Source: Phycicoccus sonneratiae
GTDB taxonomy: Bacteria > Actinomycetota > Actinomycetes > Actinomycetales > Dermatophilaceae
Direction: 5' to 3'
Length of the DNA stretch: 64,000 bases
Assembly (NCBI RefSeq): GCF_016887965.1
Contig: NZ_JAFDVD010000012.1
Location: 186,001-250,000, forward strand
How positions within the stretch are numbered: the first letter of the stretch is position 1; each line of letters opens with the position of its first letter. Shown here piece by piece: positions 32,393 to 39,998 of the stretch. The translations under genes and the position numbers were made by a program. Below the pieces are notes generated by a model. That model saw nothing but the letters and a program-made list of their open reading frames with translations. It searched no databases and was not told the origin of the DNA.

Positions 32393-33535
32393 ATGTCCCG
32401 TCCCTTCGGCAGCCGAGCCGGTGTGCTCGCCGCGGCCGGCCTGACCGCTCTCGCCCTCGTCGCCTGCTCCCCGCCCTCCGACAGCGGGTCGGACGACTCC
32501 TCGTCGAGCGGTGGGTCGTCGGCCAAGACGGCCACCAGCGCCGAGGACCTGGGCGGCATGGACGCCCTCGTTGCGGCGGCGAAGAAGGAGGGTGCGCTCA
32601 ACGTCATCGCGCTCCCGCCGGACTGGGCGAACTACGGCGAGGTCATCAAGGCCTTCCAGGCCAAGTACCCGGAGATCAAGGTGACGAGCGACCAGCCGGA
32701 CGCCAGCAGCGCCGACGAGATCGCCACCGCCAAGCGGCTCAAGGGCCAGTCCGGCGCCCCGGACGTCTTCGACCTCGGGGCGGCGGTCGCCCTCGCGAAC
32801 ACCGACATGTACGCCAAGTACAAGGTCGCGACGTGGGGCGACATCGGCGACGACTTCAAGGACGCCGACGGCGCGTGGGTCAACGACTACGGCGGCTACA
32901 TGAGCATCGGCTACGACTCGGCCAAGGTGCCGGCCCCCACGAGCGTCAAGGACCTCATGAAGGCCGACTACAAGGGCAAGGTCGCGCTCAACGGCAACCC
33001 CACCGAGGCCGGCGCCGCGTTCGCGGGCGTCCAGATGGTCTCGATCGCCGAGGGCGGCAGCGCCGGTGACCTCACCAAGGGCGTCGACTTCTTCAAGCAG
33101 CTCAAGGCGGCCGGCAACTTCCTGCCCGTCGACCCCACCGCGGCCACCGTCGAGTCGGGGCAGACCCCGCTCGTCATCGACTGGGACTACCTCAACGCCG
33201 CCTACTCGGCGAAGCTGCCGTCCTGGAAGGTCGTCGTGCCGAAGGAGGCGGTCGTCGCGGGCTACTACTACCAGGCGATCAACGCCGACGCCCCGCACCC
33301 GGCCGCGGCCCGCCTCTGGCAGGAGTTCCTCTACGGCGACGACGGCCAGAACCTCTGGCTCAAGGGCGGCGCCCGCCCGGTGCGCTTCGACGCGATGAAG
33401 ACCGCCGGCACGCTCGACGAGGCCGCCGCCGCAGCCCTGCCGGCCGTCGAGGGCACCCCGGTCGTCCCGACCCAGGCCGACTCCGACAGCGGCAAGAAGT
33501 ACCTCGCCGACAACTGGGCCAACGCCGTTGGCTGA
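32393..33535 (+). CDS. ABC transporter substrate-binding lipoprotein (PotD/AfuA-like)
   Basis: A 380-residue lipoprotein: signal peptide with lipobox ALVAC (Cys25), a Ser-rich tether, then a type II binding-protein fold. Blocks include LNVIALPPDWANYGEVIKAFQAKYPEIKV, VDFFKQLKAAGNFLPVDPTAATVESGQTPLVIDWDYLNAAY and AAARLWQEFLYGDDGQ, which resemble the putrescine/2-aminoethylphosphonate/ferric-iron group. The substrate cannot be fixed. First of a four-gene importer operon; its stop overlaps the TTG start of the first permease. GAGGAGG before the ATG. Confidence 0.85.
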   Translation: MSRPFGSRAGVLAAAGLTALALVACSPPSDSGSDDSSSSGGSSAKTATSAEDLGGMDALVAAAKKEGALNVIALPPDWANYGEVIKAFQAKYPEIKVTSDQPDASSADEIATAKRLKGQSGAPDVFDLGAAVALANTDMYAKYKVATWGDIGDDFKDADGAWVNDYGGYMSIGYDSAKVPAPTSVKDLMKADYKGKVALNGNPTEAGAAFAGVQMVSIAEGGSAGDLTKGVDFFKQLKAAGNFLPVDPTAATVESGQTPLVIDWDYLNAAYSAKLPSWKVVVPKEAVVAGYYYQAINADAPHPAAARLWQEFLYGDDGQNLWLKGGARPVRFDAMKTAGTLDEAAAAALPAVEGTPVVPTQADSDSGKKYLADNWANAVG

Positions 33536-34421
33536 CACGGCGGACGCACGCCCCACGGGGGCGTCGCGACGGCTGCGGCCGTCCGGCGCCCTCCTGGGGG
33601 TCGTGCCGTTCTTCGCCTACACGACCGTCTTCCTGCTGATCCCGACGCTCGTCGTCGTCATCGGCGCCTTCCTCGACGGCGACAACCGGTTCACGCTCGG
33701 CAACCTCGACGGCCTCACCTCGCCGTCGGTCGTGCGGGGCCTCGTGCAGTCGCTCGTCCTCTCGGCCGTCACGGCGGTCGGCGGGGCGGTGCTCGGCGGC
33801 CTGCTCGCCTACGCCGTGAGCACCGCGCGCGACGGGTCGGTCACGAAGCGGTTCGTCACCTCGCTGTGCGGTGTGCTCGCCCAGTTCGGCGGTGTCGCAC
33901 TGGCGTTCGCGTTCATCGCCTCCTTCGGCGGCACCGGGCTGCTCACCCTGCTGCTCGGGAAGGTCGGCATCAGCACCGGTACCGGGTTCTGGCTCTACGA
34001 GTGGGACCGCGGGCTGATGCTCGTCTACCTCTACTTCCAGATCCCGCTGATGCTCATCGTCTTCCTCCCGGCGGTCGAGGGGCTGCGCCCGCAGTGGCGC
34101 GAGGCCACCGAGACCCTCGGCGGCACGACGTGGACCTACTGGCGCCGGGTCGCGGCCCCCATCCTCCTCCCGTCGTTCGTCGGCGCGATGCTCCTGCTCT
34201 TCACGAACGCGTTCTCCGCGTACGCGACCGCGAAGGCGCTCGTCTCGCAGGGCTCGCCGCTCATCCCGCTGCAGATCGGCGGCACCTTCACCTCCGAGGT
34301 GCTCCTCGGCCAGGAGAACCTCGGCAAGGCGATGGCCCTCGAGATGGTCGTCGTCGTCGCGGTCGTCATGGCGCTCTACGCCTGGCTCGACAAGCGGGCC
34401 AGCCGCTGGATGCAGCGATGA
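33528..34421 (+). CDS. ABC transporter permease (PotB-like)
   Basis: A 297-residue permease with six hydrophobic segments. The EAA-type ATPase-contact loop is EATETLGGTTWTYWRRVAAPILLPSF. It begins with TTG inside the last codons of the substrate-binding gene (overlap GTTGGCTGA), which points to translational coupling. It pairs with the next permease to form the channel. Confidence 0.88.
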   Translation: MADTADARPTGASRRLRPSGALLGVVPFFAYTTVFLLIPTLVVVIGAFLDGDNRFTLGNLDGLTSPSVVRGLVQSLVLSAVTAVGGAVLGGLLAYAVSTARDGSVTKRFVTSLCGVLAQFGGVALAFAFIASFGGTGLLTLLLGKVGISTGTGFWLYEWDRGLMLVYLYFQIPLMLIVFLPAVEGLRPQWREATETLGGTTWTYWRRVAAPILLPSFVGAMLLLFTNAFSAYATAKALVSQGSPLIPLQIGGTFTSEVLLGQENLGKAMALEMVVVVAVVMALYAWLDKRASRWMQR

Positions 34422-35269
34422 CCGGCCAGCGCGCCCGGTTCCGGCGCCGGCAGCGGCTGCTGCGCTGGGTCGTCCTCACCGTGGTCCTCGTCTTCTTCGT
34501 CCTCCCGCTGCTGGGCATGCTCGACTTCACGACCCAGGGCCCGGGCGGCCAGGGCCGCACCCTCGAGACCTGGCGCACGCTCGCGAACGTCGACACGATC
34601 TCCACCGACTACCCGGCGCTGCGCGAGGGCTTCCTCGCCTCGGTCGGGCTGGCCGTCATCACGCCCGTCGTCATGCTGCTCGTCCTCGTGCCGACGATGA
34701 CGTGGGTGCGGCTGCGGCTGCCGGGCCTGTCCCGCACCGTCGAGTTCATCTGCCTCCTGCCGCTCACCGTGCCGGCCATCGTCCTCGTCGTCGGCCTGAC
34801 GCCGGTGTACGCGTGGGTGTACTACCTGCTCGGCTCCTCGACGCTGTGGCTCTCGCTGGCCTACGTCGTCCTCGTCCTCCCGTACGCGTACCGCTCGCTC
34901 GACGCCGGGCTGCGCGCCATCGACGTCCGGACCCTGTCCGAGGCCGCGCGTTCGCTCGGGGCGTCGTGGTTCACGGTGATGTGGCGGGTCGTGCTGCCCA
35001 ACCTGCGCACCGCCGTGCTGTCGGCCTCGTTCCTCTCCGTCGCGCTCGTCCTCGGCGAGTTCACCATCGCGAACCTGTTCTCCAAGAAGAACCTCCAGGT
35101 CGCGATGTACGAGCTCGGCAAGTCCGACGCGAAGATCTCGGTCGCCGTCGGACTCGCCTCGCTCGTGTTCGCCTTCGTCGTCCTCTTCGCGATGTCCTTC
35201 GTCGGCAGCGGTCGGGCCGGCACCTCCCCCCTCGCCCGCCTCCGCCGCCGCAAGGAGCCGTCCGCATGA
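34418..35269 (+). CDS. ABC transporter permease (PotC-like)
   Basis: A 283-residue permease with six hydrophobic segments, starting RRRQRLLRWVVLTVVLVFFVLPLLGM. EAA loop: SEAARSLGASWFTVMWRVVLPNLRTAV. A LFSKKNLQVAMYELGKSDAK loop lies near the C-terminus and a basic tail follows. It overlaps the previous permease (ATGA) and the ATPase gene, forming the second half of the channel. Confidence 0.88.
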   Translation: MTGQRARFRRRQRLLRWVVLTVVLVFFVLPLLGMLDFTTQGPGGQGRTLETWRTLANVDTISTDYPALREGFLASVGLAVITPVVMLLVLVPTMTWVRLRLPGLSRTVEFICLLPLTVPAIVLVVGLTPVYAWVYYLLGSSTLWLSLAYVVLVLPYAYRSLDAGLRAIDVRTLSEAARSLGASWFTVMWRVVLPNLRTAVLSASFLSVALVLGEFTIANLFSKKNLQVAMYELGKSDAKISVAVGLASLVFAFVVLFAMSFVGSGRAGTSPLARLRRRKEPSA

Positions 35270-36339
35270 GCGCCACCGCCACCGCGCAGGGCACGCCCGT
35301 CCAGCTGACCGACCTGCGCCGGGTCTACGGGGGCGTCGCCGCCCTCGACGGCCTGACCCTGCACCTCGAGCCCGGCGAGCTCGTCGCCCTGCTCGGTCCC
35401 TCGGGGTGCGGCAAGACCACCGCCCTGCGCTGCCTCGCCGGTCTCGAGGACCCCGACTCCGGCACCATCGAGGTCGGCGGCCGCGACGTCACGGGCGTCC
35501 CGACGAACAAGCGCGACATGGGGATGGTCTTCCAGGCCTACAGCCTCTTCCCGCACATGACCGCCCGGCAGAACGTCGAGTTCGGCCTCGAGCTGCGGGG
35601 CCGCGACAGGGCGGCCCGCCGGGCCCGGGCCGCCGAGATGCTCGACCTCGTCGGCCTCTCCCAGCACGCCGACAAGTACGCGCACCAGATGTCCGGCGGC
35701 CAGCAGCAGCGCGTCGCCCTGGCCCGCGCGCTGGCCATCGAGCCGCAGGTGCTGCTCCTCGACGAGCCGCTCTCGGCGCTCGACGCCAAGGTCCGCGTGC
35801 AGCTGCGCGACGAGATCCGGCGCATCCAGCTCGAGGTCGGCACGACGACCCTCTTCGTCACCCACGACCAGGAGGAGGCACTCGCCGTCGCCGACCGGGT
35901 CGGGGTGATGTCGGTCGGACGCCTCGAGCAGCTCGCCGCGCCCGCCGACCTCTACACCTCGCCGCGCACCCCGTTCGTCGCCGACTTCGTCGGGCTGACC
36001 AACCGCCTGCGGGCCACGGTGTCGGAGGGGCGGGCGCAGGTGCTCGGGGGCAGCGTCCCGCTCCTCGAGGGCTCGGCGGGTGGGCCGGAGGTCGTCGTGC
36101 TCGTCCGTCCCGAGGGGGTCACCGTGGGGCCGGCCGGCGACGCCGAGTCGGGCGCCGGCTCGGCGACGGTGGTCAGCGCGAGCTTCCTCGGCGGGCACGG
36201 GCGGGTCGTCGCGCGCACCGGGTCCGACGAGCTGGTCACCGTGCAGGTGCCGAACACCGACGTCACCCGGTACCGCCCCGGTGACCGGGTCGTCCTCGGA
36301 CCCCGAGGGGACGCCGCGCTCGCCGTCTCGGCCGACTGA
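35266..36339 (+). CDS. ABC transporter ATP-binding protein (PotA/FbpC-like)
   Basis: A 357-residue ABC ATPase: Walker A GPSGCGKTT (44-52), Q-loop MVFQAYSLFPHMTARQNV, signature SGGQQQR, Walker B VLLLDEPLSALDAK, H-loop LFVTHDQEEALAVADRVGVM. A C-terminal TOBE domain (from about 265) contains VVVLVRPEGVTV and is typical of spermidine, iron and phosphonate systems, where it may sense substrate. It overlaps the permease by four bases and ends the operon; a minus-strand gene converges 26 bp further on. Confidence 0.9.
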   Translation: MSATATAQGTPVQLTDLRRVYGGVAALDGLTLHLEPGELVALLGPSGCGKTTALRCLAGLEDPDSGTIEVGGRDVTGVPTNKRDMGMVFQAYSLFPHMTARQNVEFGLELRGRDRAARRARAAEMLDLVGLSQHADKYAHQMSGGQQQRVALARALAIEPQVLLLDEPLSALDAKVRVQLRDEIRRIQLEVGTTTLFVTHDQEEALAVADRVGVMSVGRLEQLAAPADLYTSPRTPFVADFVGLTNRLRATVSEGRAQVLGGSVPLLEGSAGGPEVVVLVRPEGVTVGPAGDAESGAGSATVVSASFLGGHGRVVARTGSDELVTVQVPNTDVTRYRPGDRVVLGPRGDAALAVSAD

Positions 36340-36365
36340 GGGTCCCTCGCACGCCGATCCCGCCC

Positions 36366-37466
36366 TCAGGGCACGTCGACGTCGTGGCTCGTCCCGCTCC
36401 GGTCGGTCCACGTGAGCCCGGTCAACGGGCGCACGCTGCTGTCGTCCATCCCGGTCAGCTGGACGGCCGTCGCCCACAGGCCCTCGTCGAGCCGGACCGT
36501 CGCGAACTCCCAGCCGCCGGCGAACCGGGACGCGGTGTCGCCGTGCGGGGTCACCGACACCGGCTCGCTCGTCGTCAGCCCGTACACGGCGGCATAGTTG
36601 CCTCCGTCGCCCTGCACGAAGGCCTGGGTGGCGCCGCGACCGAGGGTCAGCGTCGCCGACGGGCGCATGCCGCCCTCGGCGTGCTCGACGGTGACGACCG
36701 ACCCACCCGCGCTCGGTCGTGAGGTGAAGCGGACGTGGATCGGCGCCCACCCCTGGTCGCCATCCTTGGCCGGCACGTCCGTGGTCACGGACACCGGGGC
36801 CGGCGCGTGGCCCGGCGTGCCCTGCGGCCCGGTCCAGTACAGGTCCGGCCAGGGGTCGAGCCAGTCGGGGGAGAGCAGCGCGAGGGTCATCCACCGGTCC
36901 GTGCCCGGGACCCGCGCCGACGCGCTGTCCGCGAGGAGGGGCCCGCCCTCGCCCAGCCGGAGGTCGTAGGCCGGTGCCGTGGTCAGGAGCACCGCGAGCG
37001 GCCCGCCGGTGTCGACGACGTCGACCACGGGACCGGCCCCGTCCACCGGGAGGCCGGAGACGACGAGACCGTCGGACGAGAAGAGCACGGCGAAGGATCG
37101 TCCGCTGATGTCCCTCCCGCGCACGGTGTACGCCACGTCGCCCCCGGTCGGCCGGACGGTCGCCGCGGAGCCGAAGGTCCCCGGGTCGTCGGTGGGCGTC
37201 GCCGACGGTGCGCTGCTCGCGTTCGTCCGGAGCGGGCCGGCCGGGAGGCTCGTGGGGCCGGCGTCGTCGCGCAGGCCGACACCGACACCGACGGCCAGCG
37301 CCACCGTGCACAGTCCCGCCAGCGTCGTCGCGCGCCGCCGCCGACGGCGGCGCGCCGCCCGCTCGGCGGCACCGATGGCCGCGGCGGTGTCGAACCAGTC
37401 GCCCGTCTCCCCCGCCACGGCGGCGTGCAGCTCGGCCCGCAGGGTGTCCTCGAAGGCGGTGCTCAT
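36366..37466 (-). CDS. Membrane-anchored sigma-factor partner (anti-sigma-like)
   Basis: A 366-residue protein. A short acidic cytoplasmic part (DTLRAELHAAVAGETGDWFDTAAAIGAAERAARRRRRRR) with a stop-transfer Arg run leads to one transmembrane segment (TLAGLCTVALAVGVGVGL) and an extracellular Thr/Ser/Pro-rich, beta-strand domain. It overlaps the SigE-type sigma gene by ATGA, the usual anti-sigma position. No zinc-binding HxxxCxxC motif is present, so it is not a classical ZAS anti-sigma. The outer domain may sense the signal. Confidence 0.7.
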   Translation of the reverse strand: MSTAFEDTLRAELHAAVAGETGDWFDTAAAIGAAERAARRRRRRRATTLAGLCTVALAVGVGVGLRDDAGPTSLPAGPLRTNASSAPSATPTDDPGTFGSAATVRPTGGDVAYTVRGRDISGRSFAVLFSSDGLVVSGLPVDGAGPVVDVVDTGGPLAVLLTTAPAYDLRLGEGGPLLADSASARVPGTDRWMTLALLSPDWLDPWPDLYWTGPQGTPGHAPAPVSVTTDVPAKDGDQGWAPIHVRFTSRPSAGGSVVTVEHAEGGMRPSATLTLGRGATQAFVQGDGGNYAAVYGLTTSEPVSVTPHGDTASRFAGGWEFATVRLDEGLWATAVQLTGMDDSSVRPLTGLTWTDRSGTSHDVDVP

Positions 37467-37978
37467 CGCAGGCTCTCCTCGCTGGGGTCCGGGCTGGGGT
37501 GGGCGGCACGCAGCGTCGCCAGGCCGCGCGAGGCCGCGCTCTTGACCGTGCCGACCGAGATACCGAGCAGCTCGGCGACGGCCTGCTCGGAGAGGTCGTG
37601 GTAGTACCGCAGGACGACGACGTACCGCTGGCGCTCGGGCAGGGTCGCGAGGAGCCGCACGATCTGGTCGCGGTCGTCGGACCCGGTGCCGTCGTCGTGC
37701 ACGCGGTCCGGCGGCTCGGCGACGACCACCTCGCCCCGCGTCCGGCGCCAGCGGTCGGTGCGCTGGTTGACGAGGATGCGTCGCGCGTAGGGCAGGGCGT
37801 CCTCGTCGCGCACCCGGTGCCACGCGAGGTAGGTCTTGACGAGCGTGGCCTGGACCAGCTCCTGCGCCGCATCCCTCGACCCCGTCAGCAGCCGCGCGGT
37901 GCGCAGGAGTGACGGGGTCGAGGCCGCGACGAACCGCGCGAAGTCGGCGTCACGCCGTGCCTTGCCCTCGCTACCCAT
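37463..37978 (-). CDS. SigE-family ECF RNA polymerase sigma factor
   Basis: A 171-residue ECF sigma factor. Region 2: DFARFVAASTPSLLRTARLLTGSRDAAQELVQATLVKTYLAWHRV. Region 4 HTH: LATLPERQRYVVVLRYYHDLSEQAVAELLGISVGTVKSAASRGLATLR. Start at ATG 37978 because GGAGG sits seven bases before it; a GTG at 38002 is in frame but lacks such a site. It directs RNA polymerase to a small regulon. Cotranscribed with a membrane partner, suggesting control by an external signal. Confidence 0.92.
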   Translation of the reverse strand: MGSEGKARRDADFARFVAASTPSLLRTARLLTGSRDAAQELVQATLVKTYLAWHRVRDEDALPYARRILVNQRTDRWRRTRGEVVVAEPPDRVHDDGTGSDDRDQIVRLLATLPERQRYVVVLRYYHDLSEQAVAELLGISVGTVKSAASRGLATLRAAHPSPDPSEESLR

Positions 37979-38069
37979 CGGCACCCCTCCGGTCGACGGC
38001 ACATGGTCTCACCGGGAAGTACGCAGCGCGGGGCCGGAAGGTTGCCTCGGGGGTGTCGGCGGATGGGGG

Positions 38070-38552
38070 TCAGGCCGGGACGGCGGCCGCCCGCCGGGCG
38101 AGCCGGTCGCCGACGAGCACGAGGACGACCACCGTGGCGGCGACGCAGGCGAGGGCCAGGGCGGCACCGAGGGGCTCGTCCACCGCGAACGTCGGGAGCA
38201 TCCGGGACGGCACCGCGAGCGCGAAGACCATCGCGATCGCCGACCCGAGCCAGCTGCCGACCATGTTGCCGCGGTGCCCCTGGACGTCGCCGCTGCGGAT
38301 CCGCCAGACGCCGAGGGAGACGGTGACGAGCGTGACGAGGCTGAGGATGTGCAGCCAGCTGAACGCGCCGTCGCGCAGGTGACGGATCCAGAACGAGGAG
38401 AACGCGGTCCAGAGCATGAGGACGACCCAGACGCGGCCGAGCAGCCGGTGGCGGGCGTCGCCCTTGCGGCGGACGAGCTGGACGACGCCGAGCGACACGG
38501 AGACGAGGGCGGCGACGACGTGCGAGGCGATGAGGAGGGTCCAGGCGTGCAC
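38070..38552 (-). CDS. DUF2306-like membrane protein
   Basis: A 160-residue protein with five predicted hydrophobic segments. It begins HAWTLLIASHVVAALVSVSLGVVQLVRRKGDARHRLLGRVWV, matching the DUF2306 pattern with conserved His residues (HRLLGR, HLRDGAFSWLHILS, HRGNMVGSW) that might bind haem or metal. GTG start two bases after the upstream MarR stop. The two genes form an operon, so expression probably follows the MarR ligand. Confidence 0.85.
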   Translation of the reverse strand: MHAWTLLIASHVVAALVSVSLGVVQLVRRKGDARHRLLGRVWVVLMLWTAFSSFWIRHLRDGAFSWLHILSLVTLVTVSLGVWRIRSGDVQGHRGNMVGSWLGSAIAMVFALAVPSRMLPTFAVDEPLGAALALACVAATVVVLVLVGDRLARRAAAVPA

Positions 38553-38554
38553 GG

Positions 38555-38968
38555 TCAGTCCTTCCGGAGAGCGGTCGTGAGGGTGGTGACGGTGTGCAGG
38601 AGGTCGGCCGGGTCGGCGCCGACGGACCGCACGGCACGGTCGAAGCGGTCGCCGAGGACGTGGCCGGCCTCGGCCAGCCGGCGTCCGCCCTCGGCGGTGA
38701 GCCGCAGCTCGCGGCGGTTGCCGACGCCGCGCCCGACGTCGAGCAGGCCGTCGGCGGCGAGCCCGGCGACCATCCGGCTCGTGGCGGCCTCGCTGCCCCC
38801 GGCCCGGTCGGCGAGCTCGCGCTGGGTCGGGCCGTCGAGGTCGGAGACGTGGAGGAGGACGAGGAAGCGGCGGTAGGTCAGGCCCACGCCGGAGGCGGCG
38901 AGCAGCGCCTCGGCGCGGCGGTCCATCAGGGCGACGAGGACGTGGAGCTCGTGGGCGAGGCTGGGCAC
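38555..38968 (-). CDS. MarR family transcriptional regulator
   Basis: A 137-residue MarR protein: LAHELHVLVALMDRRAEALLAASGVGLTYRRFLVLLHVSDL, recognition helix RAGGSEAATSRMVAGLAADGLLDVGR, wing NRRELRLTAEGGRRL. GTG start six bases after AAGTAT on the minus strand (leaderless). Two TTGCAnnTGCAA palindromes adjoin this promoter and are the likely self-binding sites. Controls itself and the DUF2306 gene behind it. Confidence 0.92.
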   Translation of the reverse strand: MPSLAHELHVLVALMDRRAEALLAASGVGLTYRRFLVLLHVSDLDGPTQRELADRAGGSEAATSRMVAGLAADGLLDVGRGVGNRRELRLTAEGGRRLAEAGHVLGDRFDRAVRSVGADPADLLHTVTTLTTALRKD

Positions 38969-38974
38969 GTCCCC

Positions 38975-39003
38975 ATACTTGCACCTGCAACTTGCAGATG
39001 CAA
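38975..39003. promoter_or_regulatory. Twin MarR operators over the minus-strand promoter
   Basis: TTGCACCTGCAA (38979-38990) and TTGCAGATGCAA (38992-39003) are perfect apart from the two central bases, spaced 13 bp. The -10 AAGTAT (plus-strand 38975-38980) overlaps the first. Binding would block the MarR-DUF2306 operon. Confidence 0.8.
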
Positions 39004-39025
39004 CCTGCGCCCCTCGCGCTCCGAT

Positions 39026-39090
39026 CGCGCACGTGCGGGGTTATCGCTGTCGCAACCGAGAACGGACAGCGATAACCCCGCACGTGCGCG
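39026..39090. repeat. Perfect 26-bp inverted repeat, intergenic
   Basis: Left arm 39026-39051 and right arm 39065-39090 pair without mismatch; loop of 13 nt (39052-39064). The arm contains ACGTGC, then GGGGTTATCGCTGTC. It lies between divergent genes (starts at 38968 and 39148), so a terminator role is unlikely. It could be a REP-like element, a protein-binding site or a cruciform. Confidence 0.9.
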
Positions 39091-39147
39091 GAACAGGCCG
39101 GGGCGGGGGCCGTGCACGCCTGCCGCGGCCGTCGCTAGGCTGCGCGC

Positions 39148-39987
39148 GTGACCGACACCGCCGCCGCCCACGACCTGTCCGACCCCGCGACCGACCCGTT
39201 CGAGGTCGCCCGTGCCGCCGCCGCCGTCATCGCCGAGCGCACCGGGGTCGAGCGCCACGACGTCGCCCTCGTCCTCGGCAGCGGCTGGGGCCAGGCCGGC
39301 GACCTCATCGGCGAGACCCTGGCGACCATCGAGAACACCGACGTCCCCGGGTTCGGGAGGGCCGCGGTCGCCGGGCACAGCGGCTCGATGCGCTCGGTCG
39401 CGATCGGTGACACCGGTCGCCGGGCGCTCGTCTACGGCACGCGCACCCACTTCTACGAGGGCCGCGGCGTGCGGGCCGTCGTCCACGGCGTGCGCACCGC
39501 CGCGGCGGCCGGCTGCTCGACGATCGTCATCACCAACGGCTGCGGCGGGCTGAACCCCGACTGGGCGCCGGGTACCCCGGTGCTCATCAGCGACCACATC
39601 AACCTCACGGCGCACTCCCCCATCGAGGGCGCGAACTTCGTCGACCTCACCGACCTCTACAGCCCCCGGCTGCGCGCGCTCGCCCAGGAGGTCGACCCGA
39701 CCCTCGACGAGGGCGTCTACGTCCAGTTCCGCGGCCCGCACTACGAGACCCCGGCCGAGGTCCGGATGGCCAAGGTGCTCGGCGGCGACCTCGTCGGGAT
39801 GTCGACCTCGCTCGAGGCGATCGCCGCCCGGCAGAGCGGGCTCGAGGTGCTCGGCGTCTCGCTCGTGACGAACGCGGCGGCCGGCATCTCGCCCGACCCG
39901 CTGAGCCACGAGGAGGTCCTCGAGGCCGGGCGCGCCGCTGCCGAGCGCTGCGGACGCCTCCTCGCCGACGTCGTCGGGCGCATCTGA
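39148..39987 (+). CDS. deoD: Purine-nucleoside phosphorylase
   Basis: A 279-residue trimeric-type (PNP/MTAP family) phosphorylase that splits inosine and guanosine (or deoxy forms) to base plus (deoxy)ribose-1-phosphate. Motifs: VALVLGSGWGQAGDL, VAGHSGSM (phosphate), GTRTHFYEGRGVRAVVHGVR, ITNGCGGLNPDWAPGTPVLISDHIN, and the signature FRGPHYETPAEVRMAKVLGGDLVGMST with catalytic residues. Leaderless: TAGGCT, six bases, GTG. Followed after 11 bp by a phosphosugar mutase, making a nucleoside salvage unit. Symbol follows M. tuberculosis usage. Confidence 0.93.
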   Translation: MTDTAAAHDLSDPATDPFEVARAAAAVIAERTGVERHDVALVLGSGWGQAGDLIGETLATIENTDVPGFGRAAVAGHSGSMRSVAIGDTGRRALVYGTRTHFYEGRGVRAVVHGVRTAAAAGCSTIVITNGCGGLNPDWAPGTPVLISDHINLTAHSPIEGANFVDLTDLYSPRLRALAQEVDPTLDEGVYVQFRGPHYETPAEVRMAKVLGGDLVGMSTSLEAIAARQSGLEVLGVSLVTNAAAGISPDPLSHEEVLEAGRAAAERCGRLLADVVGRI

Positions 39988-39998
39988 GGACTCCCGCG

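Noticed and set aside
36336-36369. Terminator hairpin between the ABC ATPase and the sigma partner
   Set aside because: Only a 7-bp stem (CTGAGGG/CCCTCAG) with a 20-nt loop that contains both stop codons; too weak to call.
34861-37872. Open frame of about 1000 codons on the minus strand
   Set aside because: Runs antisense through the permease and ATPase genes and out of frame through the sigma partner; composition is that of shadow frames.
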